Positions 30,661 to 41,524 of a DNA stretch of 64,000 bases are shown here, piece by piece (the first letter of the stretch is position 1; the number at the start of each line of letters is the position of its first letter). The DNA is from Marivivens sp. GTDB taxonomy: Bacteria > Pseudomonadota > Alphaproteobacteria > Rhodobacterales > Rhodobacteraceae. A model generated the notes under the pieces. That model saw only the letters and a list, made by a program, of their open reading frames with translations, was not told the origin of the DNA and did no database searches. The stretch spans positions 20,964-84,963 of the forward strand of contig JAEPMR010000007.1 of assembly GCA_017643845.1 (NCBI GenBank). Reading direction: 5' to 3'. The position numbers and the translations under genes are program-made.

Positions 30661-31173
30661 TCAGCCCAGAGATGCGATCGAAATCACTGTGACAGCTCGT
30701 CTGTTCTGCGTGTAGCAGCTTTCCTCGGAGCAGACAGCAATCGGGCGCTCTTTGCCGTAAGACACGGTCTGAATTCTTGATGCCGCAATTCCGCCAGTAA
30801 TAAGGTACTCGCGAACGGCATTCGCCCGACGCGCACCAAGCGCGAGGTTATATTCCCTTGTTCCCTGCTCGTCTGCATGGCCTTCAATGACGGCCGCATA
30901 ATCTGGGTTTTCCATCAGCCAAGAGATCTGCCCGTCGAGAACTACCATCGCTTCAGCAGAAAGCGTCGACTGGTCCACAGCGAAGAGCACCCTGTCGCCG
31001 ACGCGCTCGTTGAAAAAAGCAGGACTGCTTGGATCATCGACTGACCCCAACGGGCCGAAGCCTCCGGTGCTGTCATTGAGGTCAACCGAATTGCCGCCAA
31101 AACGATTGGGGCTAGTACACGCGGCCGCAGTCAGTGCCACGACGAGAAAGGCGATTTTGGTCAGGCTATTCAT
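30661..31173 (-). CDS. pal: Peptidoglycan-associated lipoprotein Pal
   Basis: Lipobox LTAAAC; OmpA-like VIEGHADEQGTREYNLALGARRANAVREYL. Confidence 0.96.
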   Translation of the reverse strand: MNSLTKIAFLVVALTAAACTSPNRFGGNSVDLNDSTGGFGPLGSVDDPSSPAFFNERVGDRVLFAVDQSTLSAEAMVVLDGQISWLMENPDYAAVIEGHADEQGTREYNLALGARRANAVREYLITGGIAASRIQTVSYGKERPIAVCSEESCYTQNRRAVTVISIASLG

Positions 31174-31250
31174 GGGTTTTGTCCTGTAGGTTTCGATGCC
31201 CTTTAGATAAGTCTAGCATCGTTTCACTCATTGGGAAATGCAGAGGTCGC

Positions 31251-32564
31251 TTAGTTCTGTAGCGGCCCCCATGACGGGTCAGAGGCAGCGGTAGGGGTTG
31301 GAACTTGACGCAAGTTCCTGCCGCTCACGTCCACAGAATACAGCGCCGGAACACCTTGTGCACCGCGTGTTTCGCGGAAGAACATGATCACCCGACCGTT
31401 AGGGGACCATGTCGGCGCCTCGTCCAAGAAGGAAGCCGTCAACAGCCTCTCTTCACTGCCATCGGTGCGCATCACCCCAATATGGAAGCGTCCTGCGTTT
31501 TGCTTTGTAAATGCGATCAAATCTCCGCGCGGGGACCAAACCGGAGTTCCGTATCGGCCCGCACCCGACGATATCCGGCGGGCTTCGCCGCCCTCGGCGC
31601 TCATAATGTAGAGCTGCGGAGAACCAGAGCGGTCTGACTCGAACACAATGCTTTGACCATCAGGCGAAAAACTCGGCGCCGTTTCAATGGAGGGCGCTGC
31701 TGTCAGACGGGTGTGCCGTCCGGTTGCCAGATCTGTGCGCCAGATGTCGGTATTGCCTCCATTCGCGAGGCTATAGATTACCTGCCGTCCGTCGCGGGAA
31801 AAGCGGGGAGAAAACGCCATTTCCCCAGCCTGCGTCGCCAACTGGCGCGGCGCAACATTTGCCACTTCCAGAACATTGATGCGAGGGAAACCGCTTTCGA
31901 AGCTGGTGTAGAGCACACGATCGCCCGTTGGAGAAAAACGGGGCGCGAGAACCAGACCGACATTCCCTGTGAGGTACTGCACATTGGCGCCATCATAGTC
32001 CATAATCGCCAGTCGTTTCTGGCGATTGTCCTTCGGACCTGACTCGGCAACATAGACGACGCGGCTGTCAAAATAGCCGCTCTCCCCGGTGATACGTGCA
32101 TAGACCTGATCAGCGACCCGATGCGCCAAACGCCGCCAGCCAGACACAGACGAAACAAGCTGCATACCGCTGCCCATTTCCTGTCCTAAAAAGACGTCAT
32201 AGAGCCGGAACTTAACCACGACCTGATCGCCATTCACCGCAACCGCGCCAATCACCAAAGCCTGCGCATTGATCGCGCGCCAATCAGGGAAAGCGATCGC
32301 TTGAGTGAATGTTTCCTGCTGACTGATGAAGGCAGAAGACGGTATCTGCCGGAACAAGCCCGTACCCGTCAGATCATCCGCGATCACACGGCTGATGTTC
32401 TGTGCCATCTCAACCGAGGCGACGCTTTCAGCTTGAAAAGAGGGAAGTGCGAACGGGAGCGGCTCGATTACACCGTCGGTGATGGTCAATCGTAGCGGGC
32501 CGTTTTGCGCCATTACCGGAACTGCGGTGCAGATCATGATAAGGACGACCAATAATCTTTTCAT
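31251..32564 (-). CDS. tolB: Tol-Pal system beta-propeller protein TolB
   Basis: Start [20 protein letters not shown]; repeated beta-propeller motifs ([23 protein letters not shown]). Confidence 0.95.
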   Translation of the reverse strand: MKRLLVVLIMICTAVPVMAQNGPLRLTITDGVIEPLPFALPSFQAESVASVEMAQNISRVIADDLTGTGLFRQIPSSAFISQQETFTQAIAFPDWRAINAQALVIGAVAVNGDQVVVKFRLYDVFLGQEMGSGMQLVSSVSGWRRLAHRVADQVYARITGESGYFDSRVVYVAESGPKDNRQKRLAIMDYDGANVQYLTGNVGLVLAPRFSPTGDRVLYTSFESGFPRINVLEVANVAPRQLATQAGEMAFSPRFSRDGRQVIYSLANGGNTDIWRTDLATGRHTRLTAAPSIETAPSFSPDGQSIVFESDRSGSPQLYIMSAEGGEARRISSGAGRYGTPVWSPRGDLIAFTKQNAGRFHIGVMRTDGSEERLLTASFLDEAPTWSPNGRVIMFFRETRGAQGVPALYSVDVSGRNLRQVPTPTAASDPSWGPLQN

Positions 32565-32680
32565 TCTTACTGCTCCCGTCTTTATGGGTTTGGACATCCT
32601 ACTGCCGGAAACCCGTCTGATATTCGATAACACGGCGCGTGTTTTCATGCATTTCCGAATTTCTGGATATGTCATCTTCA

Positions 32681-33763
32681 TTACCTCAACCGCATTGTGG
32701 AAGGATCAAAGGTCACCTCCACCTCTCGCCAGCGATCATATTTGTCGGCAGGCAGATCATACCCAGATGCCCCACAACGCAGCACAGCACGCCTCGCGGC
32801 CTGAAATGCTGCATTCGATTGAGTTTGATCACCGCCCTGAGCATTAACGAGCCTGATTTCACCGTCAACGCGCCCCTCGCGTGTCAGCGAGAAACCAATT
32901 GTAACGGTGACACGGGTCCACTCAGCACCTACGTCAACATTCCAGCACTGCGCGATGGACCGACGGAACGCGTCTTCCTCCGCGCCCGACATTGGCGGTC
33001 CGGATGGGATAACTGGCGCATCCTCCGCATTATCGGACACTGCATCGGCGACAGCATTGGAGACCGCATCTTCTTCGACTGTTTCCGTTGGTTGCGGTTG
33101 TGGGCTCGGGCGAACCGGGCGTGCTCGGGGGCGAATTGTGGTTTCAGGGGCACCCGATGGGGTTTCCGCCTCTGTCACAATCTCGGTTGTTGCTGCCTCG
33201 GGCGCTGTTGCCTCCACCGGCTCGGCCTCAGCCTCTGCCTCGGAGACGTCAGAAGGCTCGCTGCTCTCCTGAACCAAATCATCAATCGCCGTATCCTCGG
33301 GTGGTGGCGCAATCGGTTCGGGCGCGACGCGCGGCGCTTCGCGAGGGGTCGGGGTGTCCGACGGCGGCAGATCAGGCGCAGATGGTGGTTGGAAGTCGGG
33401 AAGAACTGGCACCGTATCTGATACATCGACCTCTTGATCCGGAGGGACGAGCGGTTGAGGTGGCGGCGTTTCTTCGGTGGGGGTCGGCGCCACCTCCGGC
33501 TCGACTATTCGCACCGTTTCCTCGGTTTGTTCGGGTGGAGCCGGTGAATTCTCCTCTACTACGGGATCGGCGATCATTTCAGGTGCATCTGTTATCGCGT
33601 CCGGCGAGGTTGCACGGACTAGTGCTTCAAACTCCTCACCAGAAACAACGGAGACCTCAGTCACTTCGAACGGCAAGGGATCGTGCTGCAAACCCCAGCC
33701 CACGATAAGCCACAGCAAAAGTGCTGCGTGCATGAAAGCAGAAATATAGGTGCCAATGCTCAC
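32681..33763 (-). CDS. tolA: TolA-like cell envelope protein
   Basis: N-terminal TM, Pro/Glu-rich linker, C-terminal CWNVDVG...[13 protein letters not shown]; between tolB and tolR. Confidence 0.88.
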   Translation of the reverse strand: MSIGTYISAFMHAALLLWLIVGWGLQHDPLPFEVTEVSVVSGEEFEALVRATSPDAITDAPEMIADPVVEENSPAPPEQTEETVRIVEPEVAPTPTEETPPPQPLVPPDQEVDVSDTVPVLPDFQPPSAPDLPPSDTPTPREAPRVAPEPIAPPPEDTAIDDLVQESSEPSDVSEAEAEAEPVEATAPEAATTEIVTEAETPSGAPETTIRPRARPVRPSPQPQPTETVEEDAVSNAVADAVSDNAEDAPVIPSGPPMSGAEEDAFRRSIAQCWNVDVGAEWTRVTVTIGFSLTREGRVDGEIRLVNAQGGDQTQSNAAFQAARRAVLRCGASGYDLPADKYDRWREVEVTFDPSTMRLR

Positions 33764-33772
33764 TCGGAGCCC

Positions 33773-34258
33773 CTATTCCTCAGATGCCACCGGCTCGCCA
33801 TTCAATGCCGGACCACCAACATCCGTAACCAAGCCGATATTCGAAAAGCCACCCGCGTTCAGTGCTCCCATAATCTGAGCAACCCGATCCCAGACATTCT
33901 GCCCATCGGCCCGCAGATAGATCCGGTCGCTTGAACGTTCTGCTGCGATAGCACGAAGCTTGGCGACCAATTCATCCTCTGAGGTTTCGGTATTCTGAAT
34001 CAAAACTGAACCATCGCCAGCGATCGTTACCGTTAATGGCTCCTCTTCGTCGGTCGGCAATGCATTTGCAGCAGTTTTTGGAAGCTCTACAGGAATACCG
34101 ACAGTCATAAGCGGCGCAGCAACCATAAAGATGATCAGCAGAACAAGCATTACGTCGACAAACGGCGTCACGTTAATCTCCGCCATAGGCTGAGCGCGGC
34201 TGTGCCGACGGCGACGGCTTCCTCCGCCACTCTCCTTTTTCATGACCCCCGCACCCAT
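33773..34258 (-). CDS. tolR: TolR (ExbD/TolR family)
   Basis: PMAEINVTPFVDVMLVLLIIFMVAAP. Confidence 0.95.
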   Translation of the reverse strand: MGAGVMKKESGGGSRRRRHSRAQPMAEINVTPFVDVMLVLLIIFMVAAPLMTVGIPVELPKTAANALPTDEEEPLTVTIAGDGSVLIQNTETSEDELVAKLRAIAAERSSDRIYLRADGQNVWDRVAQIMGALNAGGFSNIGLVTDVGGPALNGEPVASEE

Positions 34259-34259
34259 C

Positions 34260-34934
34260 TTAGCTGTCCAGCTGACGGGAAAGAATGGTGTGGAATTCGT
34301 CGGCAAACGCCTCGTAGCCTGCAATCACCCGGTCACTGTCTGCTGACAACTTGTTGTAGAAGATGACCGCTGGAATAGCGGCTAAGAGGCCAAGCCCCGT
34401 GGCCAAAAGTGCCTCAGCAATCCCTGGCGCAACAACAGCAAGATTTGTATTTTGTGCTTCTGCGATTTCGATGAACGCGTTCATGATCCCCCAGACTGTC
34501 CCGAAGAGACCAACGAATGGTGCCGTCGAGCCAACCGTTGCAAGCACTGGCAGGCCCTTCTGAAGGGTGGACGCTTCCTTGGCGATTGCCACATCCATCG
34601 AACGGTCAATTCGCGCCTGTGCTCCCGGGATTAAGGCACCGTCCTGACGGTGGCTCCTCCGCCACTCAAGCATCCCGGCCGCGAAAATCCGTTGCGATGG
34701 GCCAGAGGGCGATGGTCCGATTTCTTCAAACAGCTCATCCAGAGGCTCACCCGACCAGAACGCACGATCGAAAATAGCCGCTTCAGCGCGCGCTTTTCGG
34801 AACTGCATCACCTTGTCGACGATCACCGCCCAGCACCAGACCGATGCGAGGAGCAATAGGATCATGACCAGTTTTACGATAATCGTGGCGCGGGCAAACA
34901 GGGCCCACATTGTGTAGTCGGTTGCGACGTCCAT
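34260..34934 (-). CDS. tolQ: TolQ (MotA/TolQ/ExbB proton channel)
   Basis: GLPVLATVGSTAPFVGLFGTVWGIMNAF; ATGLGLLAAIPAVIFYN. Confidence 0.96.
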   Translation of the reverse strand: MDVATDYTMWALFARATIIVKLVMILLLLASVWCWAVIVDKVMQFRKARAEAAIFDRAFWSGEPLDELFEEIGPSPSGPSQRIFAAGMLEWRRSHRQDGALIPGAQARIDRSMDVAIAKEASTLQKGLPVLATVGSTAPFVGLFGTVWGIMNAFIEIAEAQNTNLAVVAPGIAEALLATGLGLLAAIPAVIFYNKLSADSDRVIAGYEAFADEFHTILSRQLDS

Positions 34935-35042
34935 TGATCTGCTCTTTGTAATGGCGTTTCCCGCCTCTTATCACCGGAATATCCCAGCTTGATCCAGAAA
35001 TCCACGGAAACGCTCATCACATCGGCGTTTCAACGTGAAATC

Positions 35043-35432
35043 TCACCCCAGCTGTGAGCGGAGAACCGCCGGTATTCGGGCGGGAAGGCCATCGCCGGAA
35101 ATGGCGACGAGCGTGACAAGTGCGGTAAACAGTGTTTCGTTGTCGCGCAGAACCGCCTGACGCAGTACAATTCGTGCGCCGGTAGCCTTTTCGACGCGAG
35201 TTCGGACTTCGATATCGTCATCGAACCTGGCCGGAGCTAGGTAGTCCGCCTCGACACGCCTCACGGCAAAAACAATGCCTGTGTCGGCTTTCAATGCTCC
35301 CTGATCCACACCGATTTCACGCACCCACTCAGTGCGCGCTCGTTCGATGAATTTCAGGTAATTCGCATAGTAGACAATACCGGCCAGATCGGTGTCTTCA
35401 TAATAGACGCGGCAAGAAAACGAATGGATCAT
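35043..35432 (-). CDS. ybgC: Tol-Pal-associated acyl-CoA thioesterase
   Basis: RVYYEDTDLAGIVYYANYLKFIERARTEW. Confidence 0.95.
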   Translation of the reverse strand: MIHSFSCRVYYEDTDLAGIVYYANYLKFIERARTEWVREIGVDQGALKADTGIVFAVRRVEADYLAPARFDDDIEVRTRVEKATGARIVLRQAVLRDNETLFTALVTLVAISGDGLPARIPAVLRSQLG

Positions 35433-36052
35433 TGGCGCGGTCCAACCCGCGCAAACACACGGTAGGAATGCGCATTGTCCCGTGCCACCGCGGGAAGTAA
35501 CGGATCATAACTTGCCCGGATGATATCCGCGACCTCGGGCTTCAAAACCGCGGCACCCGAAGCAATGGCAAGCGGTGAGGCATCCTGAAAAGCCGTGTCT
35601 GACCACAATAGGATCATCTGGACAGCCTGATTAAGAGCGACTGTATCGGCGGGGACTTTGGACATCTCCGCATCCATGCGCACGAACACAAAGCACGCAC
35701 GAATTGCACCATCGGGATCAAATCGGAAAACACGATATTGGTTGGCATCCGCCTGCTCTAGCCGTCCAACTAGCGGATGAAGGTCTGAAACCAGTTGATC
35801 CAAGTTGGGCACACTGAGAAGTTCGCCCCATTCCCGAAAAAAGAAAACCATCAGATTGGCACCCAATTCCGGATCAGTTTCTGCCATTTTATGATTTGCA
35901 AGCGAGACAACCGCCTCAACTGCACCCTTGACTGTTTTCAGGGTCTCATCCTCGACGCCGAATACGACCGGCACGATCGGGCGGCCCCAGCGGGCAAATA
36001 GATATTGCCCGTCTGACCTCGTAAAATATCTCTGGATTTCTTCGGGTGACAT
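35429..36052 (-). CDS. Conserved hypothetical protein in the ruvCAB-ybgC-tol operon
   Basis: 207 aa; 4-bp overlap with ybgC; no recognised motif. Confidence 0.75.
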   Translation of the reverse strand: MSPEEIQRYFTRSDGQYLFARWGRPIVPVVFGVEDETLKTVKGAVEAVVSLANHKMAETDPELGANLMVFFFREWGELLSVPNLDQLVSDLHPLVGRLEQADANQYRVFRFDPDGAIRACFVFVRMDAEMSKVPADTVALNQAVQMILLWSDTAFQDASPLAIASGAAVLKPEVADIIRASYDPLLPAVARDNAHSYRVFARVGPRQ

Positions 36053-36126
36053 ACGCGCCTCCTGCCCTCATGACCTTCTGATCCCACAGCCCCCTTACCA
36101 AAGACAACCCGGAGCGATGAAAGCAA

Positions 36127-37149
36127 CTACTCGAACAGGTCACCGTCACCGCGTTTCGGAGCTGAGAGACCAAGGTGACGCCAGGCATCTCTTGCCAACA
36201 TTCGGCCGCGAGGAGTGCGCTGTATCAATCCATTCTGCAATAAGAAAGGCTCGATTACTTCCTCCAGCGCGTCACGGCTCTCGGATAGCGCAGCCGACAA
36301 TGTTTCAATTCCGACCGGCCCGCCTGAATAGCTTTCGGCGATAAGCGATAGGTAACGGCGATCAGCGGCATCGAGCCCGAGGTGATCAACTCCCAACCGG
36401 GTCAATGCACGATCTGCGATTTCACGGGTGACACGTCCGTCTCCCTCCACAATGGCAAAATCGACGACGCGGCGCAGCAGCCGCCCCGCGATCCTCGGCG
36501 TGCCACGGGCACGACGCGCAATCTCCATCGCACCGTCATCATCAGCAGGACAACCGACCAACCGCGCTCCCCGCGTAACGATTTCATGCAATTCTGCGAC
36601 AGTATAAAATTGGAGCCGCGTTGGAATTCCAAAACGGTCTCGCAATGGTGTGGTCAGAAGGCCAAGGCGGGTCGTCGCGCCAACAAGTGTGAATGGCTGC
36701 AGTTCAATCCTGACAGTTCGCGCGGCCGGACCCTCGCCGATTACCAAATCCAGTTCGAAATCTTCCAGCGCTGGATAGAGCACTTCCTCAACGGCCGGAT
36801 TGAGGCGATGTATTTCGTCAATAAACAAGACGTCGCGCGCCTCGAGGTTGGTGAGGATCGCTGCAAGGTCGCCTGCTTTGGCAAGAACCGGCCCTGACGT
36901 CATCCGAAAATTCACGCCAAGTTCGCGCGCCATGATTTGCGCCAGGGTCGTCTTCCCCAATCCCGGCGGCCCGTGGAATAATGTGTGGTCCATGGCCTCG
37001 CCACGACGCCTGGCGCTTTCAATGAAAACCCTCAGGTTTGCACGAGCTTCAGCCTGACCAATGAATTCATCAAGGCTTTGCGGACGCAATGCACGGTCCG
37101 TATCTTCTGGTTGTCTCTCTGGGCGGAGGGTTTGATCCGGCTGGCTCAT
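36127..37149 (-). CDS. ruvB: Holliday junction DNA helicase RuvB
   Basis: [52 protein letters not shown]. Confidence 0.98.
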   Translation of the reverse strand: MSQPDQTLRPERQPEDTDRALRPQSLDEFIGQAEARANLRVFIESARRRGEAMDHTLFHGPPGLGKTTLAQIMARELGVNFRMTSGPVLAKAGDLAAILTNLEARDVLFIDEIHRLNPAVEEVLYPALEDFELDLVIGEGPAARTVRIELQPFTLVGATTRLGLLTTPLRDRFGIPTRLQFYTVAELHEIVTRGARLVGCPADDDGAMEIARRARGTPRIAGRLLRRVVDFAIVEGDGRVTREIADRALTRLGVDHLGLDAADRRYLSLIAESYSGGPVGIETLSAALSESRDALEEVIEPFLLQNGLIQRTPRGRMLARDAWRHLGLSAPKRGDGDLFE

Positions 37150-37158
37150 GACGAAGCC

Positions 37159-37827
37159 CTACCCCTTTGGCGCAAGGAGGCGCAAGGCGGAACGGATCAA
37201 AGCCGAAGTGCTGGCGATAGCATCGTTGTCTAACGCCTCAGCAACTGCCGATGCCGCCTCCCCAGGTGCATAGCCGAGGTTTTGCAGAGCTGAGAGGGCT
37301 TCGGCTTGGGCCGAGCTTCGTGCGGCTTGAACCGGTTTCGGTGGCGTGGCTCGCACCTCAACGTCGCGTTCGTCCTCAATAACAACTTCGCGTTCTGTCC
37401 CCACAACTTCCGCCATCGACATGACGGATGGCGCCTTATCCTTGAGTTCCATCGTGACTCGCTGCGCTGTCTTCGGCCCGACACCCTTCGCTTTCGCTAC
37501 CGAATTCCAGTCACCGAGGGCTATTGCGCGACTAACACCGTCGGCACCAAGCGCCCCAAGTATGGACAGCGATGCTTTCGCACCAATCCCTTGCACTCCG
37601 GTCAATAGTCGGTGCCATTCTTTCTCTACCAATGTTGAAAACCCGAAGAGCTGCATCAAGTCTTCGCGGACGAGGAGATCCGTGTATATCGTGACGGCTT
37701 CGCCCTCTCGCGGCAACGCGGCGCGTGTCCGCTCGGAGACATAAACGATATACCCGACGCCCCGCACATCAATCATTACATGATCATGCGATTTGTAGGC
37801 GACTATGCCACTTAACCGACCGATCAT
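37159..37827 (-). CDS. ruvA: Holliday junction DNA helicase RuvA
   Basis: [31 protein letters not shown]; helix-hairpin-helix [17 protein letters not shown]. Confidence 0.97.
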   Translation of the reverse strand: MIGRLSGIVAYKSHDHVMIDVRGVGYIVYVSERTRAALPREGEAVTIYTDLLVREDLMQLFGFSTLVEKEWHRLLTGVQGIGAKASLSILGALGADGVSRAIALGDWNSVAKAKGVGPKTAQRVTMELKDKAPSVMSMAEVVGTEREVVIEDERDVEVRATPPKPVQAARSSAQAEALSALQNLGYAPGEAASAVAEALDNDAIASTSALIRSALRLLAPKG

Positions 37828-38333
37828 CCCGCTGCCCTTTTGACGGCATCAGCCAAATGACCTGCGGATTGGCAATGATGTGCATGGCAGATCGCAATTG
37901 CGAGCGCATCGGCGGCATCTGGTCCTTTGATCTCGATGCCCGGCAACTGAAGACGAACCATATGTTCTACCTGTTGTTTTTCGGCATGGCCGACGCCGAC
38001 GACGGCCTTCTTCACTGCATTGGGAAGATACTCTCCGACAGGGACTGCAAACTGGGACGGAACAAGAAGGGCTATCCCCCGCGCCTGCCCGAGCTTCAAA
38101 GTGGCGACTGCATCCTTATTGACGAACGTTTGCTCAACAGCCGCGAGATCTGGACCGAATGCCTCAAAAACCTCTGTCAGAGCGCAATGCAGCCTTAGGA
38201 GACGCTGCGCAAGGTCAGCCCCACCATCGCTTGTGATCGTCCCGTTGGCTACGTGTGAAAGCCGCGACCCCCGCGATTCGATAATGCCCCACCCCATCTT
38301 TCGAAGGCCCGGATCGATGCCAATTACTCGCAT
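37824..38333 (-). CDS. ruvC: Crossover junction endodeoxyribonuclease RuvC
   Basis: [31 protein letters not shown]. Confidence 0.97.
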   Translation of the reverse strand: MRVIGIDPGLRKMGWGIIESRGSRLSHVANGTITSDGGADLAQRLLRLHCALTEVFEAFGPDLAAVEQTFVNKDAVATLKLGQARGIALLVPSQFAVPVGEYLPNAVKKAVVGVGHAEKQQVEHMVRLQLPGIEIKGPDAADALAIAICHAHHCQSAGHLADAVKRAAG

Positions 38334-38645
38334 GGATGCCCCAATTTTTATATTTGCGTATCACGCCTAGCACAAAACGCGAACATCGGCCAAGTTTTAA
38401 TTGCTTAGCTTATCAAATCAATTGTGCGCAGGTTTGGATGAAATCCGCCACCACACAATCTGAAAACGACAGTTTTGAGGTCGCCAAAGCCCCTTTTTTC
38501 TAAGCCTCTCAGAGCATTTCTGCGACATGCTTTTGACGCATATGACCTATGCAAAAACGACACTGGCTTTCGCTCTGCAACGCCCCTAATTGCGCCGCAG
38601 AACGTCAACTGCTGCATCGCAGCGCGCACTGAAAAGGATACGGCC

Positions 38646-38855
38646 ATGGTTGCCATCGACACCACCCGCTCCCCGGCGCCGCACATCGCGGGCCGCATCA
38701 TCTCCAGCATTTATGAGACGGTTCACGTTGTTACTTCGTGGAACAATGCTCGCGTTACGCGCAATGCACTCTCGAAACTCACGAATCGCGAACTCGAAGA
38801 CATCGGTCTTTCGCGCGGCGATATCGATAGCGTTGTCGACGCTGTTCGCCGCTAA
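38646..38855 (+). CDS. DUF1127 (YjiS-like) small basic protein
   Basis: 69 aa; C-terminal WNNARVTRNALSKLTNRELEDIGLSRGDID. Confidence 0.9.
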   Translation: MVAIDTTRSPAPHIAGRIISSIYETVHVVTSWNNARVTRNALSKLTNRELEDIGLSRGDIDSVVDAVRR

Positions 38856-38856
38856 A

Positions 38857-38873
38857 GTCTGAAGAAATCAGAC
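38857..38873 (+). ncRNA. 3'-UTR hairpin 1 of the DUF1127 transcript
   Basis: GTCTGA-agaaa-TCAGAC, perfect 6-bp stem, 1 nt after the stop codon. Confidence 0.45.
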
Positions 38874-38880
38874 GAAAGTA

Positions 38881-38917
38881 AGCTGCGTCCCTTCTCTCCC
38901 GGGGGCGCAGCTTTCTT
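38881..38917 (+). terminator. Terminator hairpin with C/U-rich loop after DUF1127 gene
   Basis: AGCTGCG...CGCAGCT stem enclosing TCCCTTCTCTCCCGGGGG, then TTTCTTATTT. Confidence 0.75.
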
Positions 38918-38939
38918 ATTTCCAGCCAGTGGCGGTGGA

Positions 38940-39281
38940 TTACAGGTAAGGACGAAGTTCCCTAACGATCAAGTCAGTGACCGGATCTACCTGCATTACC
39001 CAAGCGCCGACTTTCTCTGCAGCCGAGCCTGCAGCAAGACGATTAACGCGTTCTTGATAGTTTCCGTCTCCAAGGTAACTGATCAAGAATACCTTAAATG
39101 CCAGCAACGCAGCGACGAGTATCAAACTACCCCGCAGCGGAAATACATGACGGCGCCTAACCGATTTGCTGACGATCAAACCACGATCATCAACAATCAT
39201 TACACGCGCACGCCCGCTTGCATTCGGATCGGAGGTAATCGCCTGCAGCCGGCGATCAAAGTCAAATTGTGACTGGGACAT
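38940..39281 (-). CDS. Single-pass membrane protein, function unknown
   Basis: 113 aa with one central hydrophobic segment (GSLILVAALLAFKVFLISYL). Confidence 0.7.
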   Translation of the reverse strand: MSQSQFDFDRRLQAITSDPNASGRARVMIVDDRGLIVSKSVRRRHVFPLRGSLILVAALLAFKVFLISYLGDGNYQERVNRLAAGSAAEKVGAWVMQVDPVTDLIVRELRPYL

Positions 39282-39368
39282 AACACTTCCCCAAACAGAG
39301 CCCCCACTCCGTCATGACTTTTATGCCGCAGAATTGTGTCGAGATTATGGCAAACGCGAAGATTTGCC

Positions 39369-40244
39369 TCAACTTTTCCTTCTAAGGGTCAAGTTGCTCC
39401 ATTCACCAATTTCCTCACTCTGAACGAGCATGAAACCAAGATGTGTATAACACGTGATGATTTCTTCGGCCTGATCGTTCAGCAGCCCCGACAAAATGAC
39501 GAAGCCCCCTGCCGCCGTATATCTTGCCATATCTGGCGCAAGCATTAGAAGCGGCGGCTTCAGGATATTGGCGAAGACGAGATCGAAGGGTGCAGCTTGT
39601 CTGAGCGGTTCAGTATCGAAGCCTGCCGCCTCGACGCAGGAGATCGCGCCTCCCATCCCATTGGCCTCCAGATTTGCCTCGGCAACTTCAACAGCTACCG
39701 GATCGATGTCAGAGGCGAAATGGGTCGCGTCCGGCCAAATTTTTGCAGCAGCCATAGCAAGGACGGCAGTTCCGCAGCCTATATCGGCTGTCTTTCTAGG
39801 ATGGAAACCAGCTTCAATAAGCCTGTCGAGGGCCTTCAGACACCCGAGTGTAGTCCCATGATGCCCTGTCCCAAACGCCATCGATGCATCAATGAGAAGC
39901 GGCACAACGTCCTCGGGCACATTTTCGGCGTCGTGGCTTCCATATACAAAAAATCGCCCCGCACGAACCGGCGACAACTCACGCCGCACCTTTGCAACCC
40001 AATCGGTCTCCGGAATTTCTGAAATCACGAATTCCCGAGCACCGTGCATGTTTGACAGCAAGGCAAGCCCCGCCCGATCCGGCGACTCCGTGAAATAGGT
40101 TGCCACCTCGTAGAGACCGGACCCATCCTCGATCTCATATGTTCCGACGCCAACTGGCTCGGGCACAAGCGCTTCACAAGAAGAAGCAAGTCTCTCCGCA
40201 GCTTCGAGGCTATCAATGACCGCGATGGCTGAAAATGTTGTCAT
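39369..40244 (-). CDS. prmA: Ribosomal protein L11 methyltransferase
   Basis: AFGTGHHGTTLGCLKAL, DIGCGTAVLAMAAAKIWP, FDLVFANILKPPLLML. Confidence 0.93.
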   Translation of the reverse strand: MTTFSAIAVIDSLEAAERLASSCEALVPEPVGVGTYEIEDGSGLYEVATYFTESPDRAGLALLSNMHGAREFVISEIPETDWVAKVRRELSPVRAGRFFVYGSHDAENVPEDVVPLLIDASMAFGTGHHGTTLGCLKALDRLIEAGFHPRKTADIGCGTAVLAMAAAKIWPDATHFASDIDPVAVEVAEANLEANGMGGAISCVEAAGFDTEPLRQAAPFDLVFANILKPPLLMLAPDMARYTAAGGFVILSGLLNDQAEEIITCYTHLGFMLVQSEEIGEWSNLTLRRKS

Positions 40245-40253
40245 GTCGATTTC

Positions 40254-41483
40254 CTACTCTGCGGGCATTGGAAGTGTACGGTTAAAGATTGTCTCCCGGC
40301 CCGGCACAGGGTGGCGCGGGATCATCAGTGCAAGCACCAGTGAAATCGCCGCCATTCCAGCGGCCAGGGCAAAGACACTCGCGGGGGATGCAAGCCACAA
40401 ATACCCCAAAAGCGCGGGGAGAAAGACCGCCGCGATGTGATTGATTGTGAAAGCAACCGCAGCGGTCGGGGCAATATCTCTCGGGTCAGCGATCTTCTGA
40501 AAATAGGTTTTCAGGGCGAGAGCCAGAGCGAAAAAGATATGGTCCACCACATAAAGAACCGAGGCGATAACAACCCCCCAGCCAAACCAGTAGATGCCGC
40601 CATACGCAACGAATACAATGATTAGACCGACATACTCGAAAGCAAGCGCACGTCTTTCACCGAAAACGGTCACTAGCCGCCCCATCAATGGCGCGAAAAT
40701 CATGTTTGCGACCAAGTTGATCAAGAATAGCGCGGTAATCTCATGAACTTCGAACCCGAAACGCTCAACCATCATGAACCCAGCGAAGACCACAAAAATC
40801 TGGCGGCGGGCACCGGACATGAACTGTAGCGCGTAGTAAAGCCAATACCGCCGCCGAAGGATGATCCTCTTGATCTGCGGCTCTGGAGATTCGAACTGCG
40901 GGTAGAGGAAATAGCATGCCACTGCGACTACCGCTGTGACCCCGCCGGACACCCAGTAAACGATGTCAAACGACAGCTCAAAAGCGCTCCATGTCAATAC
41001 GATCAGAAGATAAGCAAGCAAGGTTGCAGCCGAACCTGCAGCCAAAATCCAGCCAAGGGTCTGCGGAGCACGGAGTTTGTCGATCCATTGCAGTTGTAGC
41101 GACTGGTTCACCGTCTCGTAGAAATGAAATCCGATCGACGACAACATCGTAATCGTGAGAATTCCACCCAAGCTCGGGAATTGGGCAGTGAGGGCAGTAG
41201 CCACTCCCAGCAAAGCCAGAGATACAAGCCCCAACACCTGTTCGCGCATGAAAAGCAAAATTCCGATAACACCGATCGCGAAAAAACCGGGGATTTCACG
41301 AACCGTGTGCAGCCAACCAATGTCAGAGCCGTCAAACCCGACGACTTCGATCACGAAATTATTCAGGAGCGCTGACCATGTCGCAAACGCAATTGGCATC
41401 GCCGCCGCAAGCACGAACAACAGTGCCACGGGCCGGCGCCAAACCGGCAGCGGTCCGGTCTCTGAGAGCTGAACAACCTTCAT
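40254..41483 (-). CDS. MFS transporter
   Basis: 409 aa, about 12 hydrophobic segments. Confidence 0.85.
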   Translation of the reverse strand: MKVVQLSETGPLPVWRRPVALLFVLAAAMPIAFATWSALLNNFVIEVVGFDGSDIGWLHTVREIPGFFAIGVIGILLFMREQVLGLVSLALLGVATALTAQFPSLGGILTITMLSSIGFHFYETVNQSLQLQWIDKLRAPQTLGWILAAGSAATLLAYLLIVLTWSAFELSFDIVYWVSGGVTAVVAVACYFLYPQFESPEPQIKRIILRRRYWLYYALQFMSGARRQIFVVFAGFMMVERFGFEVHEITALFLINLVANMIFAPLMGRLVTVFGERRALAFEYVGLIIVFVAYGGIYWFGWGVVIASVLYVVDHIFFALALALKTYFQKIADPRDIAPTAAVAFTINHIAAVFLPALLGYLWLASPASVFALAAGMAAISLVLALMIPRHPVPGRETIFNRTLPMPAE

Positions 41484-41524
41484 GACGGTTCCTTACGCCC
41501 AGCTCGGGCCTGTTTCCAGAGAAA

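Noticed and set aside
38334-38480. Possible SOS/LexA box upstream of ruvC
   Set aside because: GAAC present but no partner half-site matching GTTCN7GTTC or GTTCN7GATC; at least two mismatches.
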